This document shows, piece after piece, positions 11,501 to 23,290 of a DNA stretch of 64,000 bases (its first letter is position 1; every line of letters begins with the position of its first letter). The notes under the pieces are model-generated. The model saw only the letters and a program-made list of their open reading frames with translations, was not told the DNA's origin and did not search any database. Location of the stretch: assembly GCA_032622095.1 (NCBI GenBank), contig CP136061.1, positions 259,068,077 to 259,132,076 on the forward strand, read 5' to 3'. The position numbers and the translations under genes are program-made. This DNA comes from Siphonodentalium dalli. Taxonomy: Eukaryota > Mollusca > Scaphopoda > Gadilida > Siphonodentaliidae.

Positions 11501-11639
11501 GAAACTAATTGACTTTTTGTCTAAAAAAAACAAAACAAATTTCAAACCAAATACTGATTGGATAATCGAACAATGTCGACCTATGTCCTGTTTGAATTAT
11601 GCAATACATGTATCCAACTAATAATTGTGTCAAAGTTGG

Positions 11640-13945
11640 GGGGCGAAATACTCCCAAACCACCTGCCATGCACCACGGCTCTGGTTGGTAAGTTGTTATC
11701 TACGGGTCACCAGTCTACATGTCCATCTATATGTATATAACATTTAGACCCCTCCCCGCCATGCACCACATCCCTGGTCGGTAAGTTGTCATATACCGGC
11801 CACCAGTCTACATGTCCATCTATATATAACCTTTAGACCCCCTCCCCGTCATGCACCACATCCCTGGTCGTTAATTTGTCATATATACCGCTCACCAGTC
11901 TACATGTCCATCTATATATAACATTTAGACCCCCTCCCGTCATGCACCACTTCCCTGGTCGTTAATTTGTCATATACCGGTCACCAGTCTACATTTCCAT
12001 CTATATATAAGCTTTAGACCCCCCCCCCGGTCATGCACCACTTCCCTGGTCGTTAATTTGTCATATACCAGTCATCAGTCTACATGTCCATCTATATATA
12101 ACATTTAGACCCCTCCCCGTCATGCACCACTTCCCTGGTCGGTAAGTTGTTATATACCGGTCACCAGTCTACATGTCCATCTATATATAACCTTTAGACC
12201 TCCTCCCGTCATGCACCACTTCCCTAGTCGTTAATTTGTCATATACCGGTCACCAGTCTACATGTCCATCTATATATAACCTTTAGACCCCCCCCCCCCC
12301 GTCATGCACCACTTCGCTGGTCGTTAAGTTGTCATATACCGGTCAACAGTCTACATGTCCATCTATATATAACCTTTAGACCCCCCCCCCAGTCATGCAC
12401 CACTTCCCTGGTCGTTAATTTGTCATATACCGGTCACCAGTCTACATGTCCATCTATATATAACCTTTAGACCCCCCCCCCCCGGTCATGCACCACTTCC
12501 CTGGTTGTTAATTTGTCATATACCGGTCACCAGTCTACATGTCCATCTATAAATATAACATTTAGACCCCCTCCCCGTCATGCACCACTTACCTGGTCGT
12601 TGATTTTTCATATACCGCTCACCAGTCTACATGTCCATCTATATATAATTCCTTTAGACCCCCCCCCCCGGTCATGCACCACTTCCCTGGTCGTTAATTT
12701 GTCATATACCGGTCACCAGTCTACATGTCCATCTATATATAACCTTTATACCCCCCCCCCCCCCCCGGTCATACACAACTTCCCTGGTTGTTAATTTGTC
12801 ATATACCGGTCACCAGTCTACATGTCCATCTATATATAAACTTTTGACCCCCCCCCCCCGCCATGCACCACTTCCCTGGTCGTTAATTTGTCATATGCCG
12901 GTCACCAGTCTACATGTCCATCTATATATAACATTTAGACCCCCTCCCCGTCATGCACCACTTCCCTGGTCGTTGATTTGTCATATACCGCTCACCAGTC
13001 TACATGTCCATCTATATATAACATTTAGACCCCCTCCCTGTGATGCACCACTTCCCTGTTCGTTAAGTTGTCATATACCGGTCACCAGTCTACGTGTACA
13101 TCTATATATAAACTTTAGACCTCCTCCTCGTCATGCACCACTTCCCTGGTCGTTGATTTGTCATATACCGGTCACCAGTCTACATGTCCATCTATATATA
13201 ACCGTTAGACCCCCACTCCGTCATGCACCACTTCCCTGGTTGTTAATTTGTCATATACCGGTCACCAGTCTACATGTCCATCTATATATAACCTTTAGAC
13301 CCCCTCCCTGTGATGCACCACTTCCCTGTCGTTAAGTTGTCATATACAGGTCACCAGTCTACGTGTACATCTATATATAACATTTAGACCTCTCTCCCCC
13401 GCCATACACCACTTCCATTGTCGTTAGTTTGTCAGTATACCGGTCACCAGTCTACATGTCCATCGATATATAACCTTTAGACCTCCTCCTCGTCATGCAC
13501 CACTTCCCTGGTCGTTAATTTGTCATATACCGGTCACCAGTCTACATGTCCATCTATATATAACCTTTTGACCCCCCCCCCCCCCGTCATGCACCACTTC
13601 CCTGGTCGTTAATTTGTCATATACCGGTCACCAGTCTACATGTCCATCTATATATAACATTTAGACCCCCCTCCCGTCATGCACCACTTCCCTGGTCGTT
13701 AATTTGTCATATACCGGTCACCAGTCTACCTGTCCATCTATATATAACATTTAGACCCCCTCCCCGACATGCACCACTTCCCTGGTCGTTAATTTGTCAT
13801 ATACCGGTCACCAGTCTACATGTCCATCTATATATAACCTTTAGACCCCCCCCCCCCCCTCCCTGTCGTGCACCACTTCCCTGGTCGTTAATTTGTCATA
13901 TACCGGTCACCAGTCTACATGTCCATCTATATATAACCTTTAGAT
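11640..13945. repeat. ~90-bp minisatellite, about 25 copies
   Basis: Units of about 86-100 bp share 'caccagtctacatgtccatc', 'tatatataacctttagac', a C-run, and 'catgcaccacttccctggtc'. Repeat starts fall near 11710, 11803, 11895, 11984 and so on to 13908. Much of the length change comes from the C-run (about 4 to 16 bases) with interspersed T. The long open frames over 12513-13335 are translations of this array and are not genes. The array ends where the decayed reading frame at 13947 begins. Confidence 0.95.
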
Positions 13946-13946
13946 T

Positions 13947-14689
13947 GATGTTGCATGCCACGCTCCCCGTCTCTGTCTAAATATTTCTCGTGACCTTATT
14001 AAGCCGAGATTTACTTTTCGCCAACACTTAAAACATAAAGCCGATCTCCCCAAAAGGAACATTCCGTTTACATTGGACACTTTTATATTTGCTCGGGGTC
14101 TCAATATTATCTCACACAATATATCGCGTGATTTGATTCTTGCCTTCGATCGTTCCTTCGCCTCGTTACTGCCCCATAAGCTGCTGACATCTGCCGGCAT
14201 CACGCCCATTTGTTTGACAATACGGATGAATAGGTCGGAGCAACAAAGATAGCTTCGCTGACCTGTATACATCCCATTAATAAACTCATTAAAGATATAA
14301 TGGATTCAAATTCTTGGTTAGTCGTACACCACACCCTCTTCGAACTTTTGGGTTTTAATTTTTTTAACCCTTCCATGACTGGAGCTTCCTGGTATATATA
14401 TATATATATATTATTTTTTTTCGAAACCCCAGTGCGAAAAGATCGTAATCCTTGTTGGTCAAACAAAATCCATATTATGATAAAATACAGTGCGCAAAAC
14501 ACTCAACACCGGGGAGACCCCACTATTGAACTTTTGTTAAAATTGCCCCCATATTGTTTACAATATGCCGATATAGCACTCGCTATAATGCTCGCCACTC
14601 AACAATTCGGTGTTGAGTGGGTCACTATGAATCACTCTCTCAAAAAAATTCGCCACGGTGTTTATTGTTTTGCCTATCGCATAGTCTAA
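13947..14689 (+). pseudogene. Decayed reading frame of unknown origin
   Basis: Two consecutive plus-strand frames look like one protein broken by a frameshift. The first runs 13947-14249 (101 codons, no ATG at its start). The second overlaps it in the next frame from about 14240 and runs to a TAA at 14687. Both have protein-like composition, for example 'FTFRQHLKHKADLPKRN', then 'SWLVVHHTLFELLGF' and 'YCLQYADIALAIMLATQQF'. A (ta)n and T-run near 14395-14420 inserts a low-complexity segment, probably secondary. I recognise no family; a transposon or an endogenous viral source is possible but unsupported. It abuts the minisatellite upstream and a Helentron-like element downstream. Confidence 0.5.
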
Positions 14690-14745
14690 ATGCTCAGCCC
14701 GCACACAATGTGGTTTGTGGATAATATTACATTCATACTACCATT

Positions 14746-15274
14746 ATCTATACTATAATAAAACTAAATTCTGTTGTTTTTTTCGTTTGTTTGTCCGCTT
14801 ATAGGCGATTAAACGGCTGGACCATCATAGCTAAAATAAAAATTTATATAGTGGTAATTTGACTCGTTGAGCATTATTATATAGAACCCGTTTACCTCAG
14901 ATGTCGTAAAAAGACCAACCTAGACTCCACACGGAATGCAGTTGACATGTGTGAGCATATAAGCGAGCAGAACGCTCTTTATTCGTACCACATCAGGAAT
15001 AGATCAACAGTGAACGCTCTTTATCGTTAGTCTACACCGAATTCAGCGCCGCACACCGTCTCGAATAGCATAAGCGACCAGAACGCTCTTTATCCATACC
15101 ATATATCAGGAATAGATCAACAGTCAACCTATGCAGCTTTGAAGCTGAAGGGGAGACCTCCAATGTGGTGTACATAGAAGTTCTTTGAAATTGTGTAAAT
15201 GTATATATGCCAATTAACACACTTCAATTTGTTTTCAATCTTCGTTACCCGAGCAACGCCGGGTATCCCAGCTA
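14746..15274 (+). mobile_element. Helentron-like non-autonomous element (HINE)
   Basis: The 5' end is an AT-rich leader, then 'gtttgtttgtccgcttatag' and 'aaacggctggacca'. The 3' end is 'acccgagcaacgccgggt' followed by 'atcccagcta', a short GC hairpin near the terminus as expected for Helitron2/Helentron-type elements. About 530 bp. Inside is a ~110-bp near-duplication: 'cagaacgctctttat' with 'caggaatagatcaacagt' occurs from about 14968 and again from about 15077. No coding capacity. Confidence 0.75.
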
Positions 15275-16134
15275 TACCATATATATTACGATAATATTGA
15301 GGAAATTCATAATTTGATAACTTTTAGTTCTAAATTATAACCTAAAACAAAGGCATTAAGTATAGAGTCGCATTGTCACACATGAGATATGAGATACATA
15401 ATTATACTATAATTCCAATGTACTGTGTATACAAGGCACGCGTATCTCGAGTAAAATATTGCCCTTATACCCATATATATGCCAGAAAATAGACAATTTA
15501 TGTCATACTGGAGGGTCATTTATAGCTCGAATTACGGAGTTTACATGGCGTATAAAATGTCATCATTCAGACAATCTCATTCATTACGTGTGCACTTTGT
15601 GACTTTGGATCTATATGTACGTATTGTATATATAACGGTTTATAGAACTACTTTATACATATATATTTAGGACATGGAGATAACAATTTATCATACGTTG
15701 TATATATAATTCATAACCCGTGCGGATAGTACACTTTTATATACAATGTATATAGGAGCAGCGAACCATCATATGTTGTGGTTTGCTCCCTTGTGGAAAC
15801 GCCATTGACTGTGCGTGCAATGAAGTTGTCTGTACACAGTATGTCTTACTGGTCAGTAAAATCGCTCCTTCGCGTAAAACACTCTCTATTTACAAAACAA
15901 AAAACGCTCTTTAAAAATAAAACGCTCGTAGTTATTTTCTTGTGAACATCTCCGTTATTTAGTCAATTTGTTTCATTCCTTGGTGTGATTTATACCTCGA
16001 TTCATCGAGTGATTATAAACAATAATTTCACTAGTGAATTTTGTCAAAAAGTATGCGTCATGGGTATAATGGCGGCATTAATCGGATTTCTGGTAAATCA
16101 GATGTTTAGAGTGGAATGTAATAAACATAATAAA
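15275..16134. other. No gene recognised
   Basis: AT-rich DNA with many 'tatata' runs. A weak inverted repeat around 15749-15792 pairs 'ggagcagcgaacca' with 'tggtttgctccc'. The motif 'aacgctc' recurs (15904, 15922) as in other repeats of the window. Confidence 0.5.
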
Positions 16135-16277
16135 CACTTGATTGAACTGGTGACGTGAAATAATTCATTCGAGGCAGGGACAATACTAAGGAAAACACTC
16201 GAGCGCAATGCCATGTCGTTTTTGCACAACGTCCCTTCCTCTCTTGAATTATTTCACGTCACCAGTTCAATCAAGTG
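16135..16277. repeat. Hairpin element, 143 bp
   Basis: The arms 'cacttgattgaactggtgac' and 'gtcaccagttcaatcaagtg' continue inward as 'gtgaaataattca', giving about 35 nearly perfect paired bases around a ~50-bp loop that includes 'cactcgagcgcaatgcc'. Probably a small foldback MITE. Confidence 0.85.
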
Positions 16278-16357
16278 ATTACTCTCTATATACTCACCCC
16301 CCCCCCCCCTCTTCGATTAAATCTGGATATTCGTTTTGAATTACAATCCTCTATATT

Positions 16358-16668
16358 ACCTGGCGTGGCACCCGTTACCAAGATCGAATACCAATCGCTA
16401 TCTAATCCTAACCTCGCGTGGCACCCGTTACCAAGATTGAATACCAAGCGCTATCTAATCCTAACCTCGCGTGGCACCCGTTACCAAGATTGAATACCAA
16501 TCGCTATCTAATCCTAACCTCGCGTGGCACCCGTTACCAAGATTGAATACTAATCGCTATCTAATCCTAACCTCGCGTGGCACCCGTTACCAAGATTGAA
16601 TACTAATCGCTATCTAATCCTAACCTCGCGTGGCACCCGTTACCAAGATTGAATACTAATCGCTATCT
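16358..16668. repeat. 53-bp tandem repeat, six copies
   Basis: Units read 'acctcgcgtggcacccgtta' then 'ccaagattgaata' and 'cgctatctaatccta'. The first and last units are the most diverged; inner units differ at one or two positions. Confidence 0.95.
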
Positions 16669-17527
16669 AACCGTGAACCCCGATTTAAAGATAATGTTTT
16701 ATATATAATCCTTGACGCATTGCCTACATTACATAAGTCATGTAATTGCCTACATTACATAAGCCATGTAATTAACTTATGTTTTAAACAAAGATCAATG
16801 TTATCAGCCATGAACACATAACGCCTCAAACCCGCGAAAATATCACTCGATCTGCGTCAAGTGTGTCATATTGTAACATATTGTTGTATCTGTCTTGTAT
16901 ATATGTGTATTTTTGTGTTTTCTTATTTCATGTTTCAATGTCTTTATGTACATGTATTTCTGCAACCTGTCCACATTTGGATGTCTGTATTGCAATAAAG
17001 TTATCTTATCTATGGAACGAACCACCGCCCCCCCCCCCCCACTCCCCTCGCAGAGCGTTGTCGTCTGTAAATAGTTTATATACTATATCGCATGTCCCAT
17101 GAATAATGGCTGAGAATGTAAATCATTATACCTATATTACCTTACTAAGAAGAACTTACGTGTTCAACATAACGCTCACTTTCAAAGGGACTTATTCGGC
17201 TCACTTCCCGTCTCGCCAGTCTTGGGTTACCTGTGCGTGAAAATATATAATACTTAATTAAAAACTTGACAGAAATTCCAGAGAAACGCGATAGTTTTAT
17301 ATGAGGCTTACTGCTTCAATCACAAGCGCAAACAGAGCACCGTGGTGATAATCTGTCATGAGAGGCTATCATAGCGGGACTCTCAGGCGTGATTAGCACT
17401 ATATATATACTGTCTAAACCACGTCCAGGACAAATGCGTCGAGTGCCAGTGGCTATAACGTGGTGCCAGTATAAACGTATTGAAGTATCTTAGATGAAAG
17501 TGAAACTTTGTAAACTGTGCGGACAAT
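16669..17527. other. No gene recognised
   Basis: Contains a ~26-bp direct duplication ('attgcctacattacataag') near 16718-16772 and a C-run near 17030. The rest is AT-rich with no coding or repeat signal I recognise. Confidence 0.5.
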
Positions 17528-18790
17528 TAGTCCAGGAGATATTGGTCGACCTCTGCACCCCCCCCCCCCCCCAAGACTTAACTTCACCCCACTAATTTTC
17601 TTCCTTAAGGTCTCCTCTAATTTTTTTCACTTGTTAACAAGAAAAAAAAGTGGCCGCAGAGACTCCAGACAAGATGGCGTCCATCATGGCGGCCATTTTT
17701 TTTAAATGCACCAGGTCTCTTTGATCGCCATTATAGTAAAGATGATAGCAAATGCGGTCTTGTTTTCCGCTCGATTCGTTATGCTTATATACAACCCTTA
17801 CAAATTAGCCAAAAATCCGACACCAGAATCCAATATGGCGGCCAAGATGGCCGCCGAAATGTGAAAATATGCTATTTTTCTGACATGTTACCACCTTTCG
17901 TTTGTCTCTGTGGGAAAATGTTATAATTTTTGCCTCATGTTATACATTTATCATATAGAGGAGTCATTGACGAACACATGGGGACCATAATATGCATTCA
18001 TTGCGGGATATTTTTGTCCGATATCACGTTTTCCCAAATGCCGGTATCATAGGTCAAAGCCGAATCTCCGCTAATAACGGGATGTTATGTTTCGAATCAA
18101 TGAATCTTATTGCTATTATAACAACACCCATGCATATATATTTGCAGGAGATACTCGAGCTAGGATTCCTCTTATACCTGAGTTGAGGAATATTTACCCA
18201 AATCCAAGATGGCGGCCAAAATGGCCACCAGAAATACAAAATCGCCGAAAATCGCTGATTTTAACATCAGTGAGCATTATTGTCATGACAACTTCACACC
18301 TGCTTACTATTGTAAGTTGGGAACACTTAGGCGAAGAACTTTCCTTGTACCATATCCAAATAAAAGTCCCCCAAACCCAAAATGGCGCCCACAATGGCGG
18401 ACAGATTTTGAAAAATTACCGAAATTCCCTCATATTCACATCATTGGGCATTATTGTCGAGACAACTCCATCCATGCGTACAGTTGAGTTGGAAATACTG
18501 AGGTGAAGTAATTACCCTACATCTCATGCAAGAAATTGTTTTCCAAATCGAAGATGGCGGCCAAACTGGCGACCGAAATTTGAAAACACGCCTACATTCC
18601 TTTACTTTCTTAGGATGGGCGTTATTGTTTCGCGATTTCTACCCACCATTACATGTTGATATGTATGAATTATCCATTAGGGTTTGGCAAGTGATACCCA
18701 TAGTCAATATGGCGGCCAAACTGGCGGGCAGAAATTGAAAAGAAGCCGATATTATCACATACTAATTTCAACTTTTTGTCATAATATTGA
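17528..18790 (+). repeat. Outer left arm with spaced 'atggcggcc' modules
   Basis: Near 17672-17690, 17832, 18207, 18379, 18551 and 18706 the arm carries 'aagatggcggcc' or close variants, often paired with a second 'atggccgcc'. The later ones fall about 155-175 bp apart, with partly similar sequence between ('aaattt.aaaa', 'cattattgt', 'acaact'). This looks like an old tandem repeat of about 165 bp. The open frames here (for example 18087-18506) only translate that repeat. The core matches the YY1 recognition sequence AAnATGGCGGC, an observation of motif only. Confidence 0.75.
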
Positions 18791-19344
18791 TTTGTATAAA
18801 CAAAACGGTACATAATATAAGCCATATATTAGTTCCAATGTAAGTCGTAGCCTTTTGGAAGGATGAAAACCCACAATCGCAATGTGGCATTTCAAAATCC
18901 ATTCTCCACTAAGGGCTCATACTGGCCGTAACCGTATATATGTGCGCCGAATAGTCATATTATGACTTCCAAGAATCAAAACAACAGTACCTGAGCTTAT
19001 TCTGAATTGCCACATTCAGCATTATCTAGACTCGTTTCCGTCTCTTCGTCATATTAATCTATCTCACTCACAACAACAGTTCACTACTCTTCTTTGTAGG
19101 AGTGTGCCACTAATCGCAATGTTTCAAACAATACATATGCCGGTGTCCAGCTCACGTGTTGGTTTCGAAAGCTTGGAATTCTTAGCGAGCTTCATTCGTG
19201 GTATAGCTTATGGTATAATTCAGATGCTACATATGGGGTATATGCGTCATCTTGTGCGATACACTATAAAGGTATTCGGTCGATGCGTATACTAGCTTTC
19301 ATAAGGACCTATCTATCTGCGTATTGTCAGCTTTGGTGACCTAA

Positions 19345-20084
19345 TGGGGATAACAACGTATACGCCTGGTGATCTTCCCAAACAGCCACTTCTCAATATA
19401 TGGTTCATCAATTCACATACTCATCTAATGCACTGACGTACCCGGACAACTTCTGTATATGGCTTCGAATGTTGAAAGCCCGACATTTGCCGGATGCAAT
19501 TCTGCTAAGGCGTAGAAGACCATAATGCATAATATACCCAAACTCCTTGAACATGATCATAAGAACAAGCTTGTTGGCGTCCAGCAATCGTCTCACCGAA
19601 CAGATCCAAGCAGATGATAACAATACACACGGTGCTAGTTTGTGGGTATGTATCATGATAGTGGAAATGAAATTGGACCATGACTGTACCGCCCCTTATT
19701 TTGTTATGTTTTAGATTCAGACAGGATCTCTTGTGTGGCTTTGCTTTCCTTGTATGCTAAGATTATATGTTCCCATCCGTTTGGAAGCCGTTCTTAAACA
19801 ACTGGACCAGGGGTATGCCATTGGCTACTGCTGTATAAGCCCCACAAAGACTGTGGTGTAGTCTTAAAGGCGATACCTTTGATAGTTGGTTGATATGTCA
19901 TACTCACGCTGGGTGGTATGGTTCAAGAAAGTACAAATGCCATCAACAAAAGGGTGAAATGTTCAACGCGAAGAACATCCAGAGGAATGTTACGTTGATG
20001 AGCTCTTGCATTCAGTTCAACACACGTTGGTACACCAAGTGATTTCTTGATAACATCACCAATGCGACCATTTTCCTGCATGAG
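19345..20084 (-). pseudogene. Decayed protein gene, left copy of palindrome
   Basis: Reading outward from the palindrome centre on the minus strand, a 53-codon open stretch (20084 down to 19926) contains 'GRIGDVIKKSLGVPTCVELN' and 'HQRNIPLDVLRVEHF', clearly protein-like. After frame-broken sequence an 82-codon frame (19656-19408) carries 'HKLAP' and ends 'KLSGYVSALDEYVN'. A further block, in another frame at about 19408-19345, reads 'RSPGVYVVIP'. The same blocks occur in the same order in the right arm, so this is a real ancestral coding sequence with stops and frameshifts. No intact start or full frame remains. I do not recognise the family. Confidence 0.6.
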
Positions 20085-20364
20085 ACATTAACTACTATAT
20101 TATAAAGTTATATATATAAAGCTATATGATCATAAAGGTCGCGTTCCCCAACGGCCACAACCATCGCCATCGAGACTGTAAATTGTTCTTTAAACACATA
20201 GTGAAATAAATGCACCACAGTTCCTGACATTCTCTTGAATAATACCGCCCACATACTGACACTAACCCCGAGAGAGGATAACAAAACACGCATACATCCA
20301 TGCTATACAGACATTATCCTTTAGTCCATCCGACTGTTTTGAGGGAGGCTAGCATATTATTATC

Positions 20365-20946
20365 CAGACAAAAGTGTACGTAGTTGAATCAGAAAGGCTA
20401 AACAAAACCGACACGCGTGACATTCGATATCTTAAACATGCACCAGGTGTAGGGGTGGTGTATACAGTGGCCCATTTCATTCCCACTATCATGGCGCATG
20501 TCCACAAACTAGCACCGCGAGCATTGTTCTTCTCTGCTGGGAGATATTCGACGAGACAACTGCGGGGCGTCACACAGTTTGCTCGGATAATGGTCAAGAA
20601 GTGTGGGTAGTCTGTACACTAGGGTCTTCTCCTTAGCTGATAGACATCTGTCCAAGGGAATGAGACAACTAGCAACCTTCGAAACACTGTCGAAGTTGTC
20701 CACATATGCCAATGCGTTCGCTGAGTGTGAGTTGACGAACTATCTATTGAGAAGTGACTAGCTAACTGGTTCGCCAGGTGTACATGTCGTTATCCCATGG
20801 GGTGTGAGGCACATACATAGAGATGACCTTCTGTAAGCTAGACACCGGAAAATGAATTGTTTGAAACGTTATGATTAGAGGGACCCTACTACCAGGAAGT
20901 GGTGAATACTTTGTCGGTGTGAGCGACCTAGATTTATCAGACAAAT
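20365..20946 (+). pseudogene. Decayed protein gene, right copy of palindrome
   Basis: Plus-strand blocks homologous to the left-arm copy: an open stretch 20374-20610 with 'MAHVHKLAPRALFFSAGRYS'; then, after a frame change, 'KLSTYANAFAECE' (about 20690-20730); then 'SPGVHVVIPWGVRHIHRDDL' (about 20772-20832); then 'IRGTLLPGSGEYFVGVSDLD' (about 20870-20930). Matches to the left copy include HKLAP, KLS-Y, LRS, SPGV-VVIP, LDTG and GTLL. The copies are head to head with their N-terminal sides at the palindrome centre. In-frame stops (20758, 20833) show it is not functional. The N-terminal block of the left copy has no clear partner here. Confidence 0.6.
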
Positions 20947-21214
20947 AAATGGAAGCTGGTCCAGATAATTATGGACGTGACGTGGCAAATCAGAATCTGT
21001 TATCAGGTAATTGTTGTGATATAACTATTCGGCGCACCTACGCTTACGGCCATTATCGGCGCTAAGTGGAGACTGGATTTCGAAATGCCACATCGCGATA
21101 TTAATTGTGGTGTTTCATCTTTCCAGAAGGATACGAGCTATGTTATGCGTTTTGATACCTTTAAGTTGAACTAGTAGATGGTTTATGTACAATTTCGTCC
21201 ATACATACCGATAT

Positions 21215-22476
21215 TATGACAAAAGGTTGAAATTAATATGTGAAAATATCGATTTCTTTTCAATTTCTAGCCGCCAATTTACCAGCGATCTTGGCTGTGA
21301 GTATCAATTGCCAAACTCTAATGAATACTTCATGTCACTATTCCATATCAACATGTAATGGTGGATAGAAATCGCGAAACAATAACTCCCATCCTAAGAA
21401 AGTAAAGGAATGTAGATTTGTTTTCAAATTTCGGTCGCCATTTTGGCCGCCATCTTCGATTTGGAAAACAATTTCTTGCATGAGATGTAATGTAATTACT
21501 TCACCTCAGTATTTCCAACTCAATTGTAAGCATGGGTGGAGTTGTCTCGACAATAATGCCCAATGATGTGAATATGAGGGAATTTCGGTGATTATTCAAA
21601 ATCTGTCCGCCATTGTGGGCGCCATTTTGGGTTTGGGGGACTTTTATTTGGATATGGTACAAGGAAAGTTCTTCGCCTAAGTGTTCCCAACTTACAATAG
21701 TAAGCAGGTGTGGAGTTGTCATGACAATAATGCTCACTGATGTTAAAATCAGCGATTTTCGGCGATTTTGTATTTCTGGTGGCCATTTTGGCCGCCATCT
21801 TGGATTTGGGTAAATATTCCTCAACTCAGGTATAAGAGGAATCCTAGCTCGAGTATCTCCTGCAAATATATATGCATGGGTGTTGTTATAATAGCAATAA
21901 CATTCATTGATTCGAAACATAACATCCCGTTATTAACGGAGATTCGGCTTCGACCTATGATGCCGGCATTTGGGAAAACGTGATATCGGACAAAAATATC
22001 CCGCAATGAATGCATATTATGGTCCCCATGTGTTCGCCAATGACTCCTCTATATGATAAATGTATAATATGACGCAAAAATTCTAACATTTGCCCACAGA
22101 GACAAACGAAAGGTGGTAACATGACAGAAAAATAGCATATTTTTACATTTCGGCGGCCATCTTGGCCGCCATATTGGATTCTGGTGTCGGATTTTTGGCT
22201 AATTTGTAAGGGTTGTATATTAGCATAACGCAACGAGCGGAAAACAAGACCGCATGTGCTATCATCTGTACTATAATGGCGATCAAAGAGACCTGGTGCA
22301 TTTAAAAAAAATGGCCGCCATGATGGACGCCATCTTGTCTGGAGTCTCTGCGGCCACTTTTTTTTCTTGTTAACAAGTGAAAAAAATTAGAGGAGACCTT
22401 AAGGAAGAAAATTAGTGGGGTGAAGTTAAGTCTTGGGGGGGGGGGGTGCAGAGGTCGACCAATATCTCCTGGACTA
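21215..22476 (-). repeat. Outer right arm, mirror of 17528-18790
   Basis: Reverse complement of the left outer arm with few differences, including the poly-C/poly-G run (22436-22446 against 17559-17573) and the same 'ggccgccat' sites at about 21446, 21618, 21790, 22163 and 22320. Confidence 0.85.
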
Positions 22477-23290
22477 AATGCGGTAGATATTTCTACCGGG
22501 AATTTTAAGTGTATCCGCGTTGTTGAGGATTGTTGGCCAAGAGGGGTTCGTGGAATTTGATCGTCATTTCAGTGGCTCTTCCATATGACGAGATTGTTAG
22601 ATATATTGATGGAGGAGATATTTTACAATGAGGCCACCGACCATTACGGTGTAAAACGCTACCACGGGAAATCAATTTAAAAAGTTCGGCCCTGCAATGG
22701 CAGTGCTGACAAGATCTGATCCTTCTAGCTTGAGAACTGCTCTCCGCCAACATTGTTAACAAAATATAAAATATATATAACGTACTGTCGACTATAAATA
22801 ACGAATTTGTCTGATACATTTTACAATACAAAAAAAAAACACGCTCTTTAAAACATTTCTTCGGGAACAAAATCTTTTTAAAAGTTAACATGCAATGTTA
22901 GCGCACCATATATCCAGCAGACGGCTATCGGATCTCAAGCTATATGAAGATCAAATCTTGTTGGCGCTGCCAGGACCTAACACAGTTTGAACAGATTCAC
23001 AGTGGTAGTGCATAACATTGTATGGATCGGGTGTCATTTCAGTCGCTCTGTCATATATATGACGAGATTGTCAGATTTATTGATGGACGAGAGCTTTCAC
23101 TAAGATGCTTAATTGGTCATCACGACAACCAATTGCAAAACTTGTTCAGATACACCAGTCTTTGATCCCCGATTCACGGTAAACCCACAATCACTAGCTT
23201 TAGTTTTGGTGTTGGTGTTGAGTCATTTCCGGCCAAATGCCGGGCAGGGTGGTCGGACTGCATTATGCGGGTCCCTTCGCACCAACATCT
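22477..23290. other. Intergenic; contains a ~58-bp direct repeat
   Basis: 'gtcatttcagtggctcttcc' with 'gacgagattgt.agat' and 'attgatgga' occurs at 22562-22619 and again, slightly diverged, at 23033-23092. Both can be read as a short peptide 'YDEIVR.IDG' in one plus-strand frame, hinting at an old coding duplicate, but no longer frame supports it. A tiny perfect hairpin 'ggtagatatttctacc' sits at 22482. Confidence 0.5.

Larger units (their letters stand above)
17528..22476. repeat. Giant 4.95-kb palindrome with paired decayed genes
   Basis: The left end 'tagtccaggagatattggtc' is the exact complement of the right end at 22457-22476, and symmetry holds around a centre near 20000-20075. The outer ~1.25 kb of each arm (17528-18790 and about 21215-22476) is nearly identical; matching 139-codon windows differ at only 7 translated positions. 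Toward the centre identity falls steadily, but homologous blocks are still found to within a few hundred bases of the middle. The inner arms carry two diverged copies of one protein-coding sequence. A 3-bp 'aat' occurs at both outside edges, a weak target-duplication candidate. Confidence 0.9.

Noticed and set aside
12513-13335. Two long plus-strand open frames (93 and 179 codons)
   Set aside because: They are translations of the ~90-bp minisatellite; the peptide repeats with the DNA unit.
18087-18506. 139-codon frame mirrored at 21501-21920
   Set aside because: It follows the 'atggcggcc' repeat modules and is mirrored only because the outer arms are identical; overlapping frames are equally open.
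13947-20946. Naming the decayed frames as endogenous viral genes
   Set aside because: Composition and decay fit, but no viral signature was recognised; the origin is left open.
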